DNA of 64,000 bases from Rhynochetos jubatus. Taxonomy: Eukaryota; Chordata; Aves; Eurypygiformes; Rhynochetidae. Under the pieces are notes generated by a model that did not search any database, was not told the DNA's origin, and saw only the letters and a list, made by a program, of their open reading frames with translations. Shown piece after piece: positions 1-13,130 of this stretch (position 1 is its first letter; every line of letters begins with the position of its first letter). A program made the translations under genes and the position numbers. The DNA lies in NCBI GenBank assembly GCA_027574665.1, contig CM050648.1:140430175-140494174 (forward strand). The letters run 5' to 3'.

Positions 1-3000
1 TCTTAAATTCACATATTAAGTTAAAAAAAAAAAAGTAGGAATAAAGCTGATTGAGTAGACTACTCATCTTCTCTCAGGCTTTAATTTTGTTCCTATATCC
101 AGAATCTTGTTTTAATCAATTAAATTGAATTAAATTGGTCCTATTTGGTAAACAGCAGTGGAACTACTCCCAGTAAGTCTTTGAGACATATGCCCTATGT
201 TTTTAATGGGAAATTCTCATTTTATTTTATTATAGCCTCCGAAACAGGCTTGCAAGCATCTGATTGAATCACAAAGAAAGCGTTTCCTTCAAGTCCCTAT
301 CATCCTCCCTCCCCTTAATCTGACTTTTTGCCAAGACATCCATTGTTTAAAAGTGCTCATAAGGAAACAATCTGTCCTAAAAGCTTTGACCTAGGTCAGA
401 AAATTCTTTCTTTCATAATGGAACATTCTTAAAACTCACTCTAGATGCTCATTTCCTTAACTTTTAAAAGCACATTGTACACTGGAGAGTTTTCCAGCAT
501 ACAAAGTAATTTTCTAATATTTTCAATGTTCAACAGTATTACTCAATTATCTTTTTAATCGTATCACAGCTCAGAAGTTCAGCTTGACTTTGAGACAATC
601 ATTTTGGGCCAGAGTTCACTGAAAGAATCCAAGCAGCGCTTGCAGCATCATGCTTTTAATAAGATATATGACTACTGCCAATAATTAGCCCAAATGAAAA
701 GCTATAATCAATGTTTACAAGAACGACCCTGAGACCCTGGTTGGCCAGGTGACTACAAAAACCACAGCATATAAATGATTTTGTGGAGGGAGCAGAATAA
801 AAGGGAAAAGAGCATGGTTAAAAAAGAAAGGCCACTTAAGAGTCACTTTAGGAAAAAAAACAGACAAAACCCTGTCTTCAAAAGAGGCCAAGTGGTAAAT
901 AACACTGGTTAAGCTACATGTAACAATTTTCTTCTTTCTTCCACTGATCAACCTTAACATCAAAAAGCAGACGAAAACTTTGAGAGCACTACATGTCATT
1001 ACAAGAACTTCCTCTTTAAATTCCAAAACAAAGATTTCAATGCCAGCCCTGCAGGGAGGTAAAAGGTTTCATTTTCTGCTGCACATCATCTGAAAAGAAA
1101 TTAAAGAGTTACAATAGGAAGTAGAGCTTGTTACTTCTTTTCCTTGCAGTCATTACAAAAAAATAAATCCCTCCCTGAACACACCCAGCAAGAGTCACCA
1201 ACAGCTGACTCTGCGTATGCCCCCGACACCTAAAAAGTAGTTTTTCTGCAAACTGCAGTTCTCAGGTTTAATCAACACACTATTTGAAAGTATGAGGAGT
1301 GCTTTACATACTGGAGCAATTCTTTTTTCCTGTACGCATTTCCTTTGAATCCTTTCTTCATCAAAAACTCTACATCTAACCTTACGGCACTTGTTTTCAC
1401 ATGTTCTCCCCCACCATGATCCTTTACATTAAGATTTGCTTATGCAAAACAGAATATATTTAATGCCAATCAACCCAGTTTAGTAGGACAGGCTGCTGCG
1501 TAGCTCTGGCAGAGCTTCCCCAGTGAGGTTTCTAAGAATTGGCTATGTTCTTTTCAAACTTTTAAGAACACCTGGACGAAACAGGCCACACAACTTTCAC
1601 TAGCTTCCTTTACAAATAAACTACAGGCATTAATATGGCCCACAAACGATGAGATCACAAGTTTCTTCACAATATTTTAGTATTTCAGCCAAAATCCACG
1701 TGGGCTTCTCTGAGAGATGAGGCATCTCTTTCTGAGAGGAGTCTTTACTTGCTCCTTCACAGACTTCATATGTAAGAGATGGCTTCCTACGTGTAGCTTC
1801 CAGTTTTATCATTACAGCAGTCTTACTGATAGCACAAGCTTTTCAACAAGGACAGACACTTAAAACCAGGATTTGCCCACTTTCTGTAAAACTCTCACTA
1901 CAGCAGTGTTGTGATTAGACTATTCATCCAACCCAAATAACCAATTATTCCCCAATCCCAGTGGGGATCTGTGAGAAGTTAGCCTTTTGAAATGAAAGAG
2001 CAAGCAGACAATTTTAGAGGTAATATTTAGTAGCGGTCAATCAAAACCACAGAACGATGCAGATCTCTCTGAAATCCCAATACAGATGCTGTCAGACCCA
2101 TCTCACTTGATTAGATTCATCAGCTTTGGTTGATAGAAGTGATAGTGCGGATGAAAGATTCCTGGAAGGGTGTTGGACGCGGTACAACGTGACATTCTTA
2201 CACAATTGGTAACAGAGACTCAGTAGAGCACTAAGTAGATGAAAACTGAAAAATGCTTTTAGGTGTGTCAGTCAAAGAAACCATTACAGAAGAGATGCAC
2301 TACTGCAGGTTTAGCAGTAGTGCTTATTAAGGTCACCATTATCATCAGTGTGTGGAAAGACAGTCACTAACGACAGGATTTGCACATAAAACATTGGCAG
2401 ACAAGTACATAGGGAGGGCAGTGCTGTCATATGTAGTGATTTAAACTGCTACAGCAAAAAAACCCGTTCAAACCACACCGGTTAATGTAGTTAGAGGCCA
2501 GCTACTCAGCAGTCCAGGCTCCGGGCTCCTGCTGAATATCAACTTAACGAAGTTCATTCAATGGCCTACAGTGAGAGTCAGCAGTTCCTGACTCAGCTCA
2601 TTAATGCAGAGCTCAGGAAGGAGTGTGAACCCGTAACTTCCTAATCCAGACAACTACTGCTACAGCCAGGCGGCATCCAGGAGGAACTCCGGGAGAAAAG
2701 CGTGTTTTCTGACTGATTTATCTTCTTTCCCCTCCCCAGAATAAACCAGCAGGGTTATAACACATCCAGGTACCATCCTAACTCAAGCAACATCTCTAAT
2801 CAAGTATGTGCTGATATATATTTGAAACCAGCAGTTCAAAGTAATTAAACATAAAAAAAAGGACTTCAACACTAGTTTCAGTCATAGGCTTTTGTGGATA
2901 ATTACCAGTTCACACCATCTCTTCCTCCCCTTTCAGGACAGCGTATCAGCCAGCCCCGCTCAAGCTGTCAGTATTTCAAGGAAAGCAGGTTTTCCCCAGT

Positions 3001-6000
3001 GTGACACAGGTATACTTTTGCCCACATCATACCAAGATGTATGACCTTTTTAAGTGCTTGGCATCATCTTTAAAAGTATCAGAGCTTCAAAGACAAAAGA
3101 AAAATACCAAGATCTGTAACACTACTGAATTCACATGAATCTTTGGCACGAGCTTTATATTTCAAGGTGACTGAAGTGTCTTTGAAACAAGTGGTCTTCC
3201 CTGGTGAGTTCTAACAAAAACAAATACATTAAGATTATGCAAGTGGAACCGAAAGTTTCAGGCAAGCTCCCATAATACAAGGAGAAATTGAATAATTCTA
3301 TTCCACGATGGACAGAACAGTTAGCTGTTATGAAAATTATCTTAACATAATTCGTTTCTGTCTGAAAGTTGGTTATTGAATAATTGACTATTCCCTATGT
3401 CCAAAGTTCTCAATTGGGAAAATTCGCCACAACCATCTGTAAAATACATCATGTCCGAAAACAATTTACTTGAACAATTTTGTTTATAAGCAAATATTTT
3501 AGTTTTACTACGTATACTCAAAAATCCTTTTGAATACTACATGAAAGGACAATAATTCTAATAAGATTATTGATAGGCATTGAAAACTAGGGAAAACAAA
3601 CAACTTCATTCAACAGGTTAGAAGAAAACCTACTGGAGATCAAAAATTTTAAATGGACAATTTAGCTCATACCTAGAAAAATAAGTGCAGGCTTGCTCTG
3701 CTCTCTATGTTGTTCAACGGAAAGACTCACAGATTGTCTTTGATAGACAAGAACTATTACACAATAGTAGGAAGTCATAGACAAATTGACACAAACTCCG
3801 AATAAACTATACAGGAAACTGATTCCCTTCTCACTGGAGTAACCTCAGAGCAAGAGTGGCTTTCTTTAGTTTATTATAAGCTTTGAAGTGACAAACTAAA
3901 TTTGTTACCTGTACTCCAGAATAAAGTCCCTGCAGGAAGTTATAGCTCTCTCTCCTTAAATTCATGTGCTCCACTATGATTTTTCTGAACAAACAGATGC
4001 AGACTCACAATCAGGGTCTGTGTAATGCTTGCTCATACTGAATATATAGAAAGCCTGTACCCCAGCATTTGCCAACAAGTTTAAATCTAACTATCTGCAT
4101 CCACTGATAAATATACATAATAAAAATCAGAGTTATTACAAGCTTCCTTATCATTAATAGCTTTCCAAGAAGGTCTCAGCTCAGTCTTTTTTTAACACCC
4201 TCTATTTCCAGAATGGCGTGACAGAAAGTTCATAGATTCCTCTCCCTTTCAACACAGGTTAAATATGGAGAACAGACACAGCATTAGACAAAAGCTTAAC
4301 TCTTTAGAGGTGAATCAAAAGGTATTCAACATGCCATAGGTTAAACCTTTGATTTATATTTGGAAATAATTCATAAATCAGAAGGGTTGCTTGTTTGGTT
4401 TTTTTTAATTAACATTTCAAAATGGTGGAAGTTGATTTCTGGGAGGTCCGATATTCAAACCCAGTTCACACGAAAAAGGAAGTAAGATTACAACCCAAAC
4501 ACTTCTCCATTTCTTAAGCATAGTTTTAAATGAAAAACAGCAAGGCCGAATGTTTATGGTTTCTTAGTGTGCATTCATTATAACTCTGTTTAGTCAATTA
4601 GCACTGTACTTCAGACTGCAGTCGCAAGGTTGGCAAACCAAAGATCAAACTTGGTTCGCTGGCAAAAACATCTCACACAGTCAGTTTGCTAGTTCTATAA
4701 AAGCAAGTGAGCCAGGTTCTCCTCCGTACACATTAGACTCTGTATAAAGCTCATGGACTGACACTGCTAAATGAGATATCCCATGTGCAAAGAAATAGAA
4801 ATGCAGTTCATTCCTCCAACTGACATCAGCCTTACACATCTAACAAGTGATAAGCAAATATTCAGATCGCAGTCATTTAAAAAAAGCCACAAGCTTTAAG
4901 ATTAACCATCTCAGTTACAGAACTCAAAATATTTATTTCAAACACCCACTAAACATGGCATTATCTGATGCCTGCACAACTCCAGCAGAGTGATACTTCA
5001 CGTTTTCCTAGAAAAGAATAGGAATCCCCAATACCTTTCACCGTCTCACAGTCACACTGTATCACCTTGCAGAAGTAGCTATGTAAACTTCGGTTAAAGA
5101 GAAGTCAAATACAATGTCTAGCCCTCAACGATCTCCTTCCTGTCAGGTACCCATTCCACTTGCTGAGATAGAGCCACGACATGTCACTCTGACAGCAGAC
5201 GAGGTGATTGTTAACAGTAACCGGGATGACGAGTTCAGCCCCTGCATAAAGCTTAAGAAGGGAGTTCCCTCTACCAAGATGACACAAATCTGACCTAAAA
5301 TAGGCAAGTATTACAATAAGAATTTGTAAACATTACAACTTAAGAGCAGACTTATTGCATAACTTCTTAAACATTACACACACAACCCTCAAAACCCTAC
5401 GCTGAACATTTGCTGCCTGGGAAAGCCCTCTCCCTCGTTTACTAATGAAACGGGTGCAGTGATTTAGAGAGCTTAATACGTGTTGCGCTTTCTTTGGAGT
5501 TCTTGCTGCCACCCATGCCACTAACAGCAAGTGCGTAAGCACATGGCACAGCTTGGCACACTAGATTATCAACCGTGTTACTTTACCTATTGCCCCAAAC
5601 TGCAATAGGTAGGTCTTCAGACTTTGCTGAATGGAAGTGCTGACAAGATTAACAGCTCCTGCTAATCGTTAGCACATTAATAGTTGCTAGACCATCTGAA
5701 AGCATATGTACTCCACAAACCAGAAATAATAATTTCCAGTTGATGGGCAATGAAACTAAAAGACAGCATTAAAGAAAAGGCGAAGCTACAAAGTGACTTA
5801 AAGCAAAGAAGGATCAGCAAAAAGCCCCTTAGTTCCTGGCTCTCCACCAAATTTTCAGTCAGTAAAACCAAACGCCTGTAAAACTTCAGATGTCTATCCA
5901 AACTTTGCGCAAAACGCTCACCCTACAAGAGACAAGTTGAAAAAAAATATAAAAACTCACAAAACCAAACCAGATTGTTACAGCAGATTTTTAATGCGTA

Positions 6001-6258
6001 CTGAGCTAGCCATCCTCCAAGTCAGCAGAACTTCCATTCAGAAAACAGAACTATTACAACAGCTCGTTACTCGAGCACTCGCTTGGAGCATAGAAAATTT
6101 AAAAAAAAAAGGGGAGGGGGGCTAAGAAAAAAAAGCACGAATTTCACATTTTACCCGAATTCAGCCCCTCTCTCCCCAGCAAAATAAATCAAGCCTGGTA
6201 CAGCCTTACACCCCGGGGCTGGAAAAGCCACGGAGAAGGAGGAGGAGGTGAGCGTTAC
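1..6258 (-). other. SGPP1: SGPP1 intron 1 (3' part runs off the window)
   Basis: This is the sequence downstream of the SGPP1 exon 1 donor on the minus strand. The donor reads CAG/GTAACG, with its GT at 6258-6257. The stretch is AT-rich and has short A and T runs. Open frames are all short and resemble no family I know. I recognise no CR1, LTR or RNA gene. The second SGPP1 exon, which would carry the third catalytic motif of the phosphatase, is not visible here and must lie to the left of the window. Confidence 0.85.
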
Positions 6259-6876
6259 CTGCCAGCGGCCGTAGCTGAGCAGCAGGAGCGCCAGGGGGAT
6301 GGCGGTGCCCGACATGGCGTGGGTGGAGGGCATGCTGTACTCGGAGTTGTAGAAGACTTCCAGCTTCACCACGGGCGGGGAGGCAGGCCGCGGCCAGCGG
6401 ATGACATCCTTGGTGCACTGCCCCAGGTACATCACCGACACCCAGATGATGATAAGCCTCCGGCCCACCCAGGCGTCCAAGTTCCAGATGCAGAAGGGGA
6501 AGAAGATGATGTAGAAGAGCTCGTTGCCCAGCTCCGTGCCCAGGCTGAACAGATAGTAAAGGAAGCGGCTGCGGGTGGTGAACTCCTGGCTACCGTCCTC
6601 CTCCGTGAGGGAGTTGCGACGCGGCCTCCTCCTCCACCGCTGCGGGGGGCCCGCCCCGCCGGGCACGGTCCCGTTCCCGGCGGGATGCCCCTGCCTTCCC
6701 GCCCGCTCCGCGGCTGGGGGCCCGCCGTTCGCCACCGGCCCCCGGCCCCGGGCTCGCTGCTCCGCCTCGGCCCAGCCCGAAGGCCCCTCCACCCCGCAGA
6801 GCCGCTGGAAGTCGGCCACTTTCCGCGGGTCCTGCAGGTGGGCGGCCAGCCGAGCCAGGCGCCGGTACAGAGCCAT
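6259..6876 (-). CDS. SGPP1: Sphingosine-1-phosphate phosphatase 1, first coding exon (partial, residues 1-206)
   Basis: SGPP1 is an integral ER-membrane phosphatase that dephosphorylates sphingosine-1-phosphate and so helps set the S1P/ceramide balance. The exon encodes 206 residues ending at phase 0 on ...YGRWQ. The start at 6876 is the first ATG in this frame and has a strong context (G at -3, G at +4). The N-terminus ([10 protein letters not shown], then LQDPRKV and FQRLCGVE) matches the vertebrate SGPP1 start. Residues 31-88 are a low-complexity Gly/Pro/Arg-rich linker ending at [10 protein letters not shown]. Hydrophobic segments lie at about 105-130, 141-155 and 192-203. PAP2-superfamily motif 1 (K-x6-RP) is K156...R163-P164. 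Motif 2 is the PSTH at 183-186, with H186 the expected catalytic acid. Motif 3, with the nucleophilic histidine, is expected in the next exon. The frame stays open upstream to about 7200 without another ATG. SGPP2 is the main alternative; the N-terminal match and the SYNE2 neighbour favour SGPP1. Confidence 0.96.
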
Positions 6877-7250
6877 GGCGGGAGGACGAAGCCTCCCGCG
6901 AGGGGCGGGCTGAGGGCGGCGACGCGTTACCCGGCCCGGCGGGCGGGGAGCCGGGGGGGGGTGTTTCTCCTGAGGGGCAGCGAAAGGGATGGGGGCTCCC
7001 AGTGCGCGTCGCAAAGGAGCCGTTCCCTGAGGGGAAACCCGCTGGAGGGCGAGGACGTCGCGGAGCGACGGGCACTGCCTGGCTGCCCTCGCCCGGCGCG
7101 GCCCGGCTGCGGGAGCGGCTCTGGCCCCCCGCGCCCGCTCCGCCCGGCGCTCGCTCGCTCGCTCACTCCCTCTCTCGCTCGCGCGCGCGTTCGCCACCAC
7201 CCCTCGGCGTCACCGCCGCGCCTGCGCACAACCCCCGCTCACGCGGGCGG
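6877..7250 (-). other. SGPP1: Probable SGPP1 5' UTR and core promoter
   Basis: This very GC-rich sequence lies directly upstream of the SGPP1 ATG. It includes a GCTC tetramer tract at 7148-7165 and a CG-dinucleotide run at 7180-7189. There is no TATA box at a usual distance, as is common for CpG-island promoters. The transcription start cannot be placed from sequence alone, so the outer edge is approximate. Confidence 0.5.
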
Positions 7251-7305
7251 GGACCCCCTCGGGAAAATTAATCGCGGCGCGGACTGGCCGCGGCTCTGTC
7301 CCGAT

Positions 7306-7336
7306 CCCGCCCCCACGGGCAGGAGCAGCCAATCAG
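7306..7336 (-). promoter_or_regulatory. GC box plus inverted CCAAT box upstream of SGPP1
   Basis: A GC box of Sp1/KLF type (CCCGCCCCCAC, 7306-7316) is followed 10 bp later by CAGCCAATCAG (7326-7336), a near-ideal NF-Y site with its flanking bases. Read on the SGPP1 strand the CCAAT box is inverted, which NF-Y tolerates. The pair sits about 450 bp upstream of the ATG, a plausible proximal-promoter position. Binding is inferred from the motif only. Confidence 0.55.
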
Positions 7337-7630
7337 GGCTTGGCTTTGCGCGAGGCAGCGGGCGGTGTGCCTTGGCCTCGACCGCGAGGTGCGGAGGCGG
7401 CTGCGGGCGGCGGGTGTGGGTGGTCGGTGGCCCTTGGCCCTTGGCCTCTCCAGGGGCACTGGGGGCGCGTCGGTTCCTTCTCGCCGGCTGCAGCCCCGTC
7501 ACCGGCACGACCGTCCCCTGGCGAGCTAGCTGCCCTTCCTTCTGACTTAGGGTGAGCTGCTGCCGCCCCCGGCTCAGGCACCACGGCAGGCATCAGCACC
7601 CCCGAGGCCTGCACCGGGCTGCTCCTGCAT

Positions 7631-8070
7631 TCACAGAACCACGAAGGTTGGAAAAGAGCTATAAGATCACCCAGCCCAACCATCAACCCAACGCTACCAT
7701 GCCCACTAGACCATGTCCTCAAGGACCACATCTACATGTTCCTTGAACACCTCCAGGGATGGTGACTCCACCGCTTCCCAGCGCAGCCTGTTCCAGTGCC
7801 TGACCACTCTCTCAGTGAAGAAGTTTTTCCTCATATCCAATCTAAACCTCCCCTGACGCATCTTGAGGCCATTTCCTCTTGTCCTATCACCAGTTACCAG
7901 GGAGAACAGGCCAGCACCTGCCTCCCCACAACCTTTCAGGGAGGTGTAGGGAGCGATCAGGTCTCCCCTCAGCCTCCTCTTCTTCAGGCTAAACACCCCC
8001 AGCTCCCTCAGCTGCTCCTCATACGACTCTGCCTCATCCTCTGCCTGCTGCCTGGATCGACCCTCGAGGC
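7631..8070 (-). mobile_element. CR1 LINE 3' fragment, antisense to the plus strand
   Basis: The plus strand reads the reverse complement of a CR1 3' end. It begins at the terminal CCAACCTT...TTCTGTGA-type tail and runs back through the segments specifying ...CACTGGAACAGGCTG and the lysine-rich end of ORF2. The insertion is truncated at its 5' end near 8070, as CR1 copies usually are. It lies only about 80 bp beyond the SGPP1 CpG island. It belongs to the same broad subfamily as the plus-oriented copy at 42905-43727. Confidence 0.9.
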
Positions 8071-8829
8071 CTCAATCTGGTAGTGTAAACATGAGAGGGA
8101 AAACCATAAGCGGAGGCTGTGCGTGGTCTTAGGCCCAGCCGTCGGGCGGGTTAAGTGACGGAGGTGCTGGGTTACCCACAGGGATCTGGAGCTGCTCAGG
8201 GATGTTTCTGCTGAGTGCAGTGGAAGGAGTCGTGCCTTCCCCTATCTCTCTGCAGTGGGGAGAAGGTTCCATGCCTCCTCTCTGGTGGGTGTGCATGGCT
8301 TAAAGTTCAGCAGGACCAGAAAATTTGCAATCAGGTACTTTGATAGTCCCTAGTTGCTGGGGTTTCCATCCTGGAAATGCTGTGAGAAATGTGAGCTTTG
8401 GTCACTGTGCGGGTTTGATGCTTCTGCCTATCCAACTGATCTATGGGTTGCTAATACTCCAATGTATTTGTATCTTGCCTTAAAATTAGGTGTTAAACAA
8501 GTGAGAAATGTGCTGCTTTGTGCCATTGTTGAAAAGGGTGAGCAATGTGACCTGAACGACTAGTCAGCTTAATAGCTATCCTAACCACAACAGAAAATCC
8601 GATGTGAAATTCAAGTAATAAAAGTGGAAACGAAGGAATATAATACAATTCTACACAGTGTTTTAGTAAAAATAGCTATTAATACTGTTTTGTTGTGGTA
8701 CTTGACTCAGATGTAGCACTGCGTGATGTTCTCATTAACGTTGGGTGCATACAGTGCCAATAAACCGTGCAAATGGAATTTCCTGCCAGATCTCAAGAGG
8801 AGGAGAACTTAGTTGAAAAATATGGTGTC
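8071..8829. other. Intergenic, no feature recognised
   Basis: Ordinary intergenic sequence between two CR1 copies. I see no ORF with family resemblance, no RNA gene and no repeat tract. Confidence 0.6.
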
Positions 8830-9775
8830 TAAAGAGGTTCCAGTAGTAGGTTCTATGTTGTACTACATTTTTAGCAATGATCTGGAAGCTGATCTAAACC
8901 TGCTGCTGCAAAAATTCAGCTCCAGGATTAATGGAGTCCTAAATAACGGTGAGGACTGGGCACTGATCAGAGCGGTTGGTAGAAGTAGCCCGTTCAAACT
9001 TAGTGAATTTTAATCCAGCCGACTATAAAGTTGTCTGTCTTAAGAACCAAGTGTGGAGGCTGTACCTGGAGAATAGAAGACTATAGCCTGGGAAGGTAAT
9101 GACTTTGAGAAACATTTAAGGGTCAGAATAAGTAAGCAATCAGATAAGGGCTGTCCTGTATGCTGCTACAGCAGGAAAGGATTAATGAATGTATAAACAA
9201 AGGAATAAAAAGATGTTTATTTTACCTCTCATGTTTGGTCTCAACAATACCATCCACAGGATAGGGCATGCAGTTCTGGTTTTCAGATCTTAAGAAGCAT
9301 GTTGGAAAGTAAGAGCAAAAGAGTGAAGGAAAATGATCTGATGGTTGAAGAAAATGTGTTATGCTGGGAGGTTTTAAGAGCTCAGGCTGTTAAAAGGGAT
9401 TTCAAAGAGGATGGGGAGGTGACCTGACTCTAGTGTGTAGGAACATTCCTGGGAGAAAATACAGGATATTAAAGGGCTCTTTAATCTATTGAAGAAAGGC
9501 ATAATAAGAAGTAATGGCCGGAGGCAAAAGCTAGACAAATTCAAATAGGAAATAAGATGCACATTTTTACATGGTTAATCACCAGAACACATTCCCAAGA
9601 GGAGCTGAGGATTTTCCGACTGTTTATGTCTTCTGTTGAAGATCAGATGTATTGCTGAAAATTATTTTTCAGCTGAGCAGAAGTTATGCTTTATTTTATT
9701 GGATGATTTCAGGTTGAAATCTGATAGTCCGTGATATGCGTAGTGTCAGGTTAATCTAGTGGGACCATCATGGTT
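8830..9775 (+). mobile_element. Ancient, degenerate CR1/L3-type LINE relic
   Basis: Scattered blocks match the old CR1 type found widely in turtles and crocodilians, in the right order. They include AATGATCTGGAAGCTG near 8876 (the reverse transcriptase 'NDLE' region), TGCAGTTCTGGTTTTCAGAT near 9270, AAAGGGCTCTTTAATCTA near 9472, GACAAATTCAAAT near 9533, and the 3' end around GTGATATGCG...TCTAGTGGGACC near 9731-9765. No reading frame survives. Divergence is far higher than in the other CR1 copies here, so it is probably an early amniote or archosaur insertion. Boundaries are approximate. Confidence 0.7.
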
Positions 9776-12700
9776 TAAATTTCAAATGCCAGGAGCAGAC
9801 ATTTCCTTAATAACCATAAGCATTAGAATCCTTTTTTTTTTTTTTTTTGCTTGAAATACTTATGCTCCATAAAAAAGCTGTTCTGAATTAAGCTTTTGGC
9901 TGCAGAATATACTTACTAAGACAATATCTAAAGGTTTTGGCTATTTGTTTCCTAAATTTACACTTCTGGGATTCCTTGGAAAAACGTCTCTGTATTTCAA
10001 TTTAAATTTCTGAAGGAATATATCCTTACAAGAAAATTTCGTATGAAGTCTGGATAATAATCCTCCAAGAAATATTTCACAATGTGAATATCAATTATGT
10101 AAAATTGCTCAAGGCCACGAGGATCAGAATGCACCAAATGAATCCTGATAGGTTTCCTATATTGTACATTATATAGATATATTTGTATGTTGTGTATGTT
10201 TGCATCATACAGTCTCAACCTCACTTGAGGCATTATCATAATATAAACGATTATATTACCAGTGGAGGAGCTGCTGTTGCCGAAAGTGGGATAAATTAAG
10301 CATAAATAAGATTTCAGATCAGCGCCTTGGCAGACAAGAACAAAAAAAAACCACCCCTGAAATGGTACATGATGAATTTTTCTGTCTTGAGAATGGAAGG
10401 TGTGCTGTCATTTCTCTGCCTTCTGAGAAATGTGTGATGCTAATCCTGCAAGATACATGTGCTTCCTAATTTACATTATTCCCTTTTTCCTGGCTCCTGA
10501 GCCTAAAATGCAAAGACAGGAGCTGAAAAACAAGCTGCTGCCTTCTTTTGTGCATTTTCCCAGCGTCAAGCCACAAACAATCTCTCCATAAACACAGAAC
10601 AAACTGAAATCTGTTAATTAACTTGATGATGAATTCTGGAGTGAGATCTGAATAACTGTACAGGGAAGAAACCATCACAGTGGTTACAGAGGATAAAGCG
10701 AGACTTGTCTTCATGGTTTGTGCTTGGTAACTTAAAAAAGCAGGAAGCGTTTGTGTGTGTGGTTGAAACTTGTTTACTTCAACTTTGAAAATTGCATGAC
10801 ATTAATACTGCAGAAGTTTTTAGATTACCTTTGCACATTTAAAGCAAATAACCGTCGCAGTGAGCACTGCAAGAGGCGCGTGGAGCGCGCCCTAGAACTG
10901 ATCTATCCCAGGAAATCTCTTTCTTTGTACTACCTGCAATAGAGGGCCCCAAAGCTGTTCCAAACGCTTTCAGCTTACCGCACAGCTGCCAGCTGAGCAT
11001 GACACCCGTAACACATGCATTTGCGAGGGTGCCTGGCAAACCAGCGTACCCGCAGCCCCGTTCCCACGGGCTGTAAGGATTTGACAAGACCAAAGTGTGG
11101 GACCGGATGGCAAAGGAGGTGCAGAATGCATCGTGCTTACAGCTGCTGCTGTGACCGCCCTGTCCAAGCCCTAGGAGCAGTACCGGGAGTTCCTGTTTGA
11201 AGCAGAACACCTTGCTTGGCATCCATTTGGGCGACCATTGGTTACTGAGTGTATTTAAGGTACTGATTTTGCTTTGTTAAGCTTTAAACAATTGGAGACC
11301 AGTTCATCTGAGTCATCAGCAGCCAGTTGTTTTTCTCTCCTGTTATAACTGAAGGAGCAGGTGGCAGGACGTTCTCCAGGATTGCGGGACATGTTTTCTG
11401 TCATCATCTGAAACAGATTGTCATCTTCTTGTGCAAAAAACCCGTTTGATAGCATTTTGTGGAGAGAATTAAAATTACTTCCCAGCATGATGAAAGCTAT
11501 AAAGGAGTATCTATAGAGGTCTGAATTGCTACTTTCCTGTTGAAATCATTATCCTAATGCTGCTAGGGTTTTGTCATATTATTAATAATGTTAAAATGCA
11601 TAGAGTCAGACGAAGGCTTCACTTTAGGTAATTTTGAATGTGAATGAATAAAATGTGCTAATTGTACCAGGTTTATTATTTTTTAAAGAAATTCATGGGC
11701 TGAGTACCCAGATTTGAGAAGGTGAGAGTGTATTTATCATAAGATTTAGTCCTGAAAACCACATACGAAGATAAGGAAATTTATTTTATTTCCAATTAAT
11801 ACATATTACTGTAAGAAAAAAAAAAAAAAAAACCCAAAACCCAGAGAGTGCTTTAATTTGTTCCTGAGTAGGAGCTTGCAATAGGTCAGCGAAGGAGCAC
11901 TGGGGAAGTGCTAGTGTTCCATTCCAGTAGCGGGAGAAAGAACACAGTGAAGGGTTTTCAGCTTACTTATGCTGTACTTACTCAGTGCTGAGTTCTGCAC
12001 CATATTTTCTTAGCAAGCAATTTAAGGTATTAAAATATAGCTTATCTCTGTACAAGTTACTGCTCATGAATTCCAGTGATAGCTTTTTCAATAGAACTTA
12101 AAAGAATTTAGCTGTCCTTACTAAAAATATATTTAATGGACCAGTGTAGTGCTTCTCTTAGATAAGGTCTAACAATTATGTTGTTTTCCATGGATAAAAA
12201 AAGTACACTTTCCCTGTATCATTTGCTTCTGTAAATGTGTTAAATTCTTTAGGCAGGTATCCTTGTTCACGCTATTAAATTGCTGTAGCGTTTGGGTATG
12301 ACGGGGGAAGGTCACTGGGTACCTCAGAAATCTGATCCCTTGGCAGACCAGATAAACTGAAACCTGAAGACCCAAATAACATTAACTTAGCAACAGCACC
12401 ATCAGCAACAAAGAGCAGGAAGCACAGACTCCATTTATCGGCAGAGGTTTTGCTTCACAGTTACAAGCCGGGATTTTCCAGGGAATGCAATCAGGTGGCT
12501 TTGGTGTGTCACTCTTTTAGCACAGGGTGGCACAGCAGCACAAGACGTACTTACTATACTGCTGCCTCGTTTGGATGAGGGCCGAGTGTGCCCATCATTA
12601 CTGAATCTGCCCAGCTGCTTGGGTTAGTTTTTTCCTTTTTCCTCCACGTGTCCATATTGGCACATAATCTTGGAAAGGCCCAGAATTTTGTTGACTAGGT

Positions 12701-13004
12701 AATTGTATGGAGATGTAAAGTGTACAGTGTTGTGAGTTGTTATAACAACAAGAATAAAAAAGTTGAAAATAAGTGATAAAAGAGACTGCAGCGGTAGGGT
12801 CTCATCTGTAAAGTCATTCTAGGAGTGCAGTTGTTACAGTCTCTTCATTCTTCTGTGACCTTAAATTCATGGGTTTAACCATGTCACATGCCGTTTCAAA
12901 CACAATTCATATAAGGTGCCATTGTTTAAGGAGTGTTTCTATTACATTGGAAATGAGATTAATGCATTTTTGACATCTTAAATTATTATATGTCCTCAAT
13001 TATA
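9776..13004. other. Intergenic, only homopolymer runs noted
   Basis: The stretch holds a T17 run at 9832-9848 and an A-run near 11815-11832. Open frames of up to 127 codons show no recognisable domain. I see no gene or well-formed repeat. Confidence 0.55.
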
Positions 13005-13130
13005 GCATGAGAGTGTCTTACAATCATTAATTGGCAACTCCTCAGAACAACGCTATGAGGGAGTGTAATTACCACCCCCTTCATTTTTCAACCGGGAAAG
13101 AGATACAGATTCGGTAACAGTTTCATTATA
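13005..13130 (-). repeat. MIR-like SINE relic (antisense)
   Basis: The order TCTTACAATCATTAATT, then CTCAGAACAACGCTATGAGGGAG, then CCCCCTTCATTTTTCAACCGGGAAAGAGA follows the reverse complement of the 3' half of MIR-type SINEs (CTTTACA...CATTAA...CCTCACAACAACCCTATGAGG...CCCCATTTTACAGATGGGGAAA). The match is diverged and was judged by eye. Confidence 0.5.

Larger units (their letters stand above)
6240..7550. promoter_or_regulatory. SGPP1: CpG island over SGPP1 exon 1 and promoter
   Basis: The region is dense in CpG and strongly GC-rich, in sharp contrast to the AT-rich intron at lower coordinates and the ordinary intergenic DNA at higher ones. It covers the whole first exon and about 0.7 kb upstream. 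Long open frames on both strands here, including one of 408 codons on the plus strand, follow from the lack of stop codons in GC-rich DNA. They show no protein similarity I recognise. Edges were judged by eye. Confidence 0.85.

Noticed and set aside
6319..7545. Plus-strand open frame of 408 codons
   Set aside because: It lies antisense to SGPP1 exon 1 in a CpG island, is Arg/Pro/Gly-rich, and shows no domain. It is a stop-poor GC-rich shadow.
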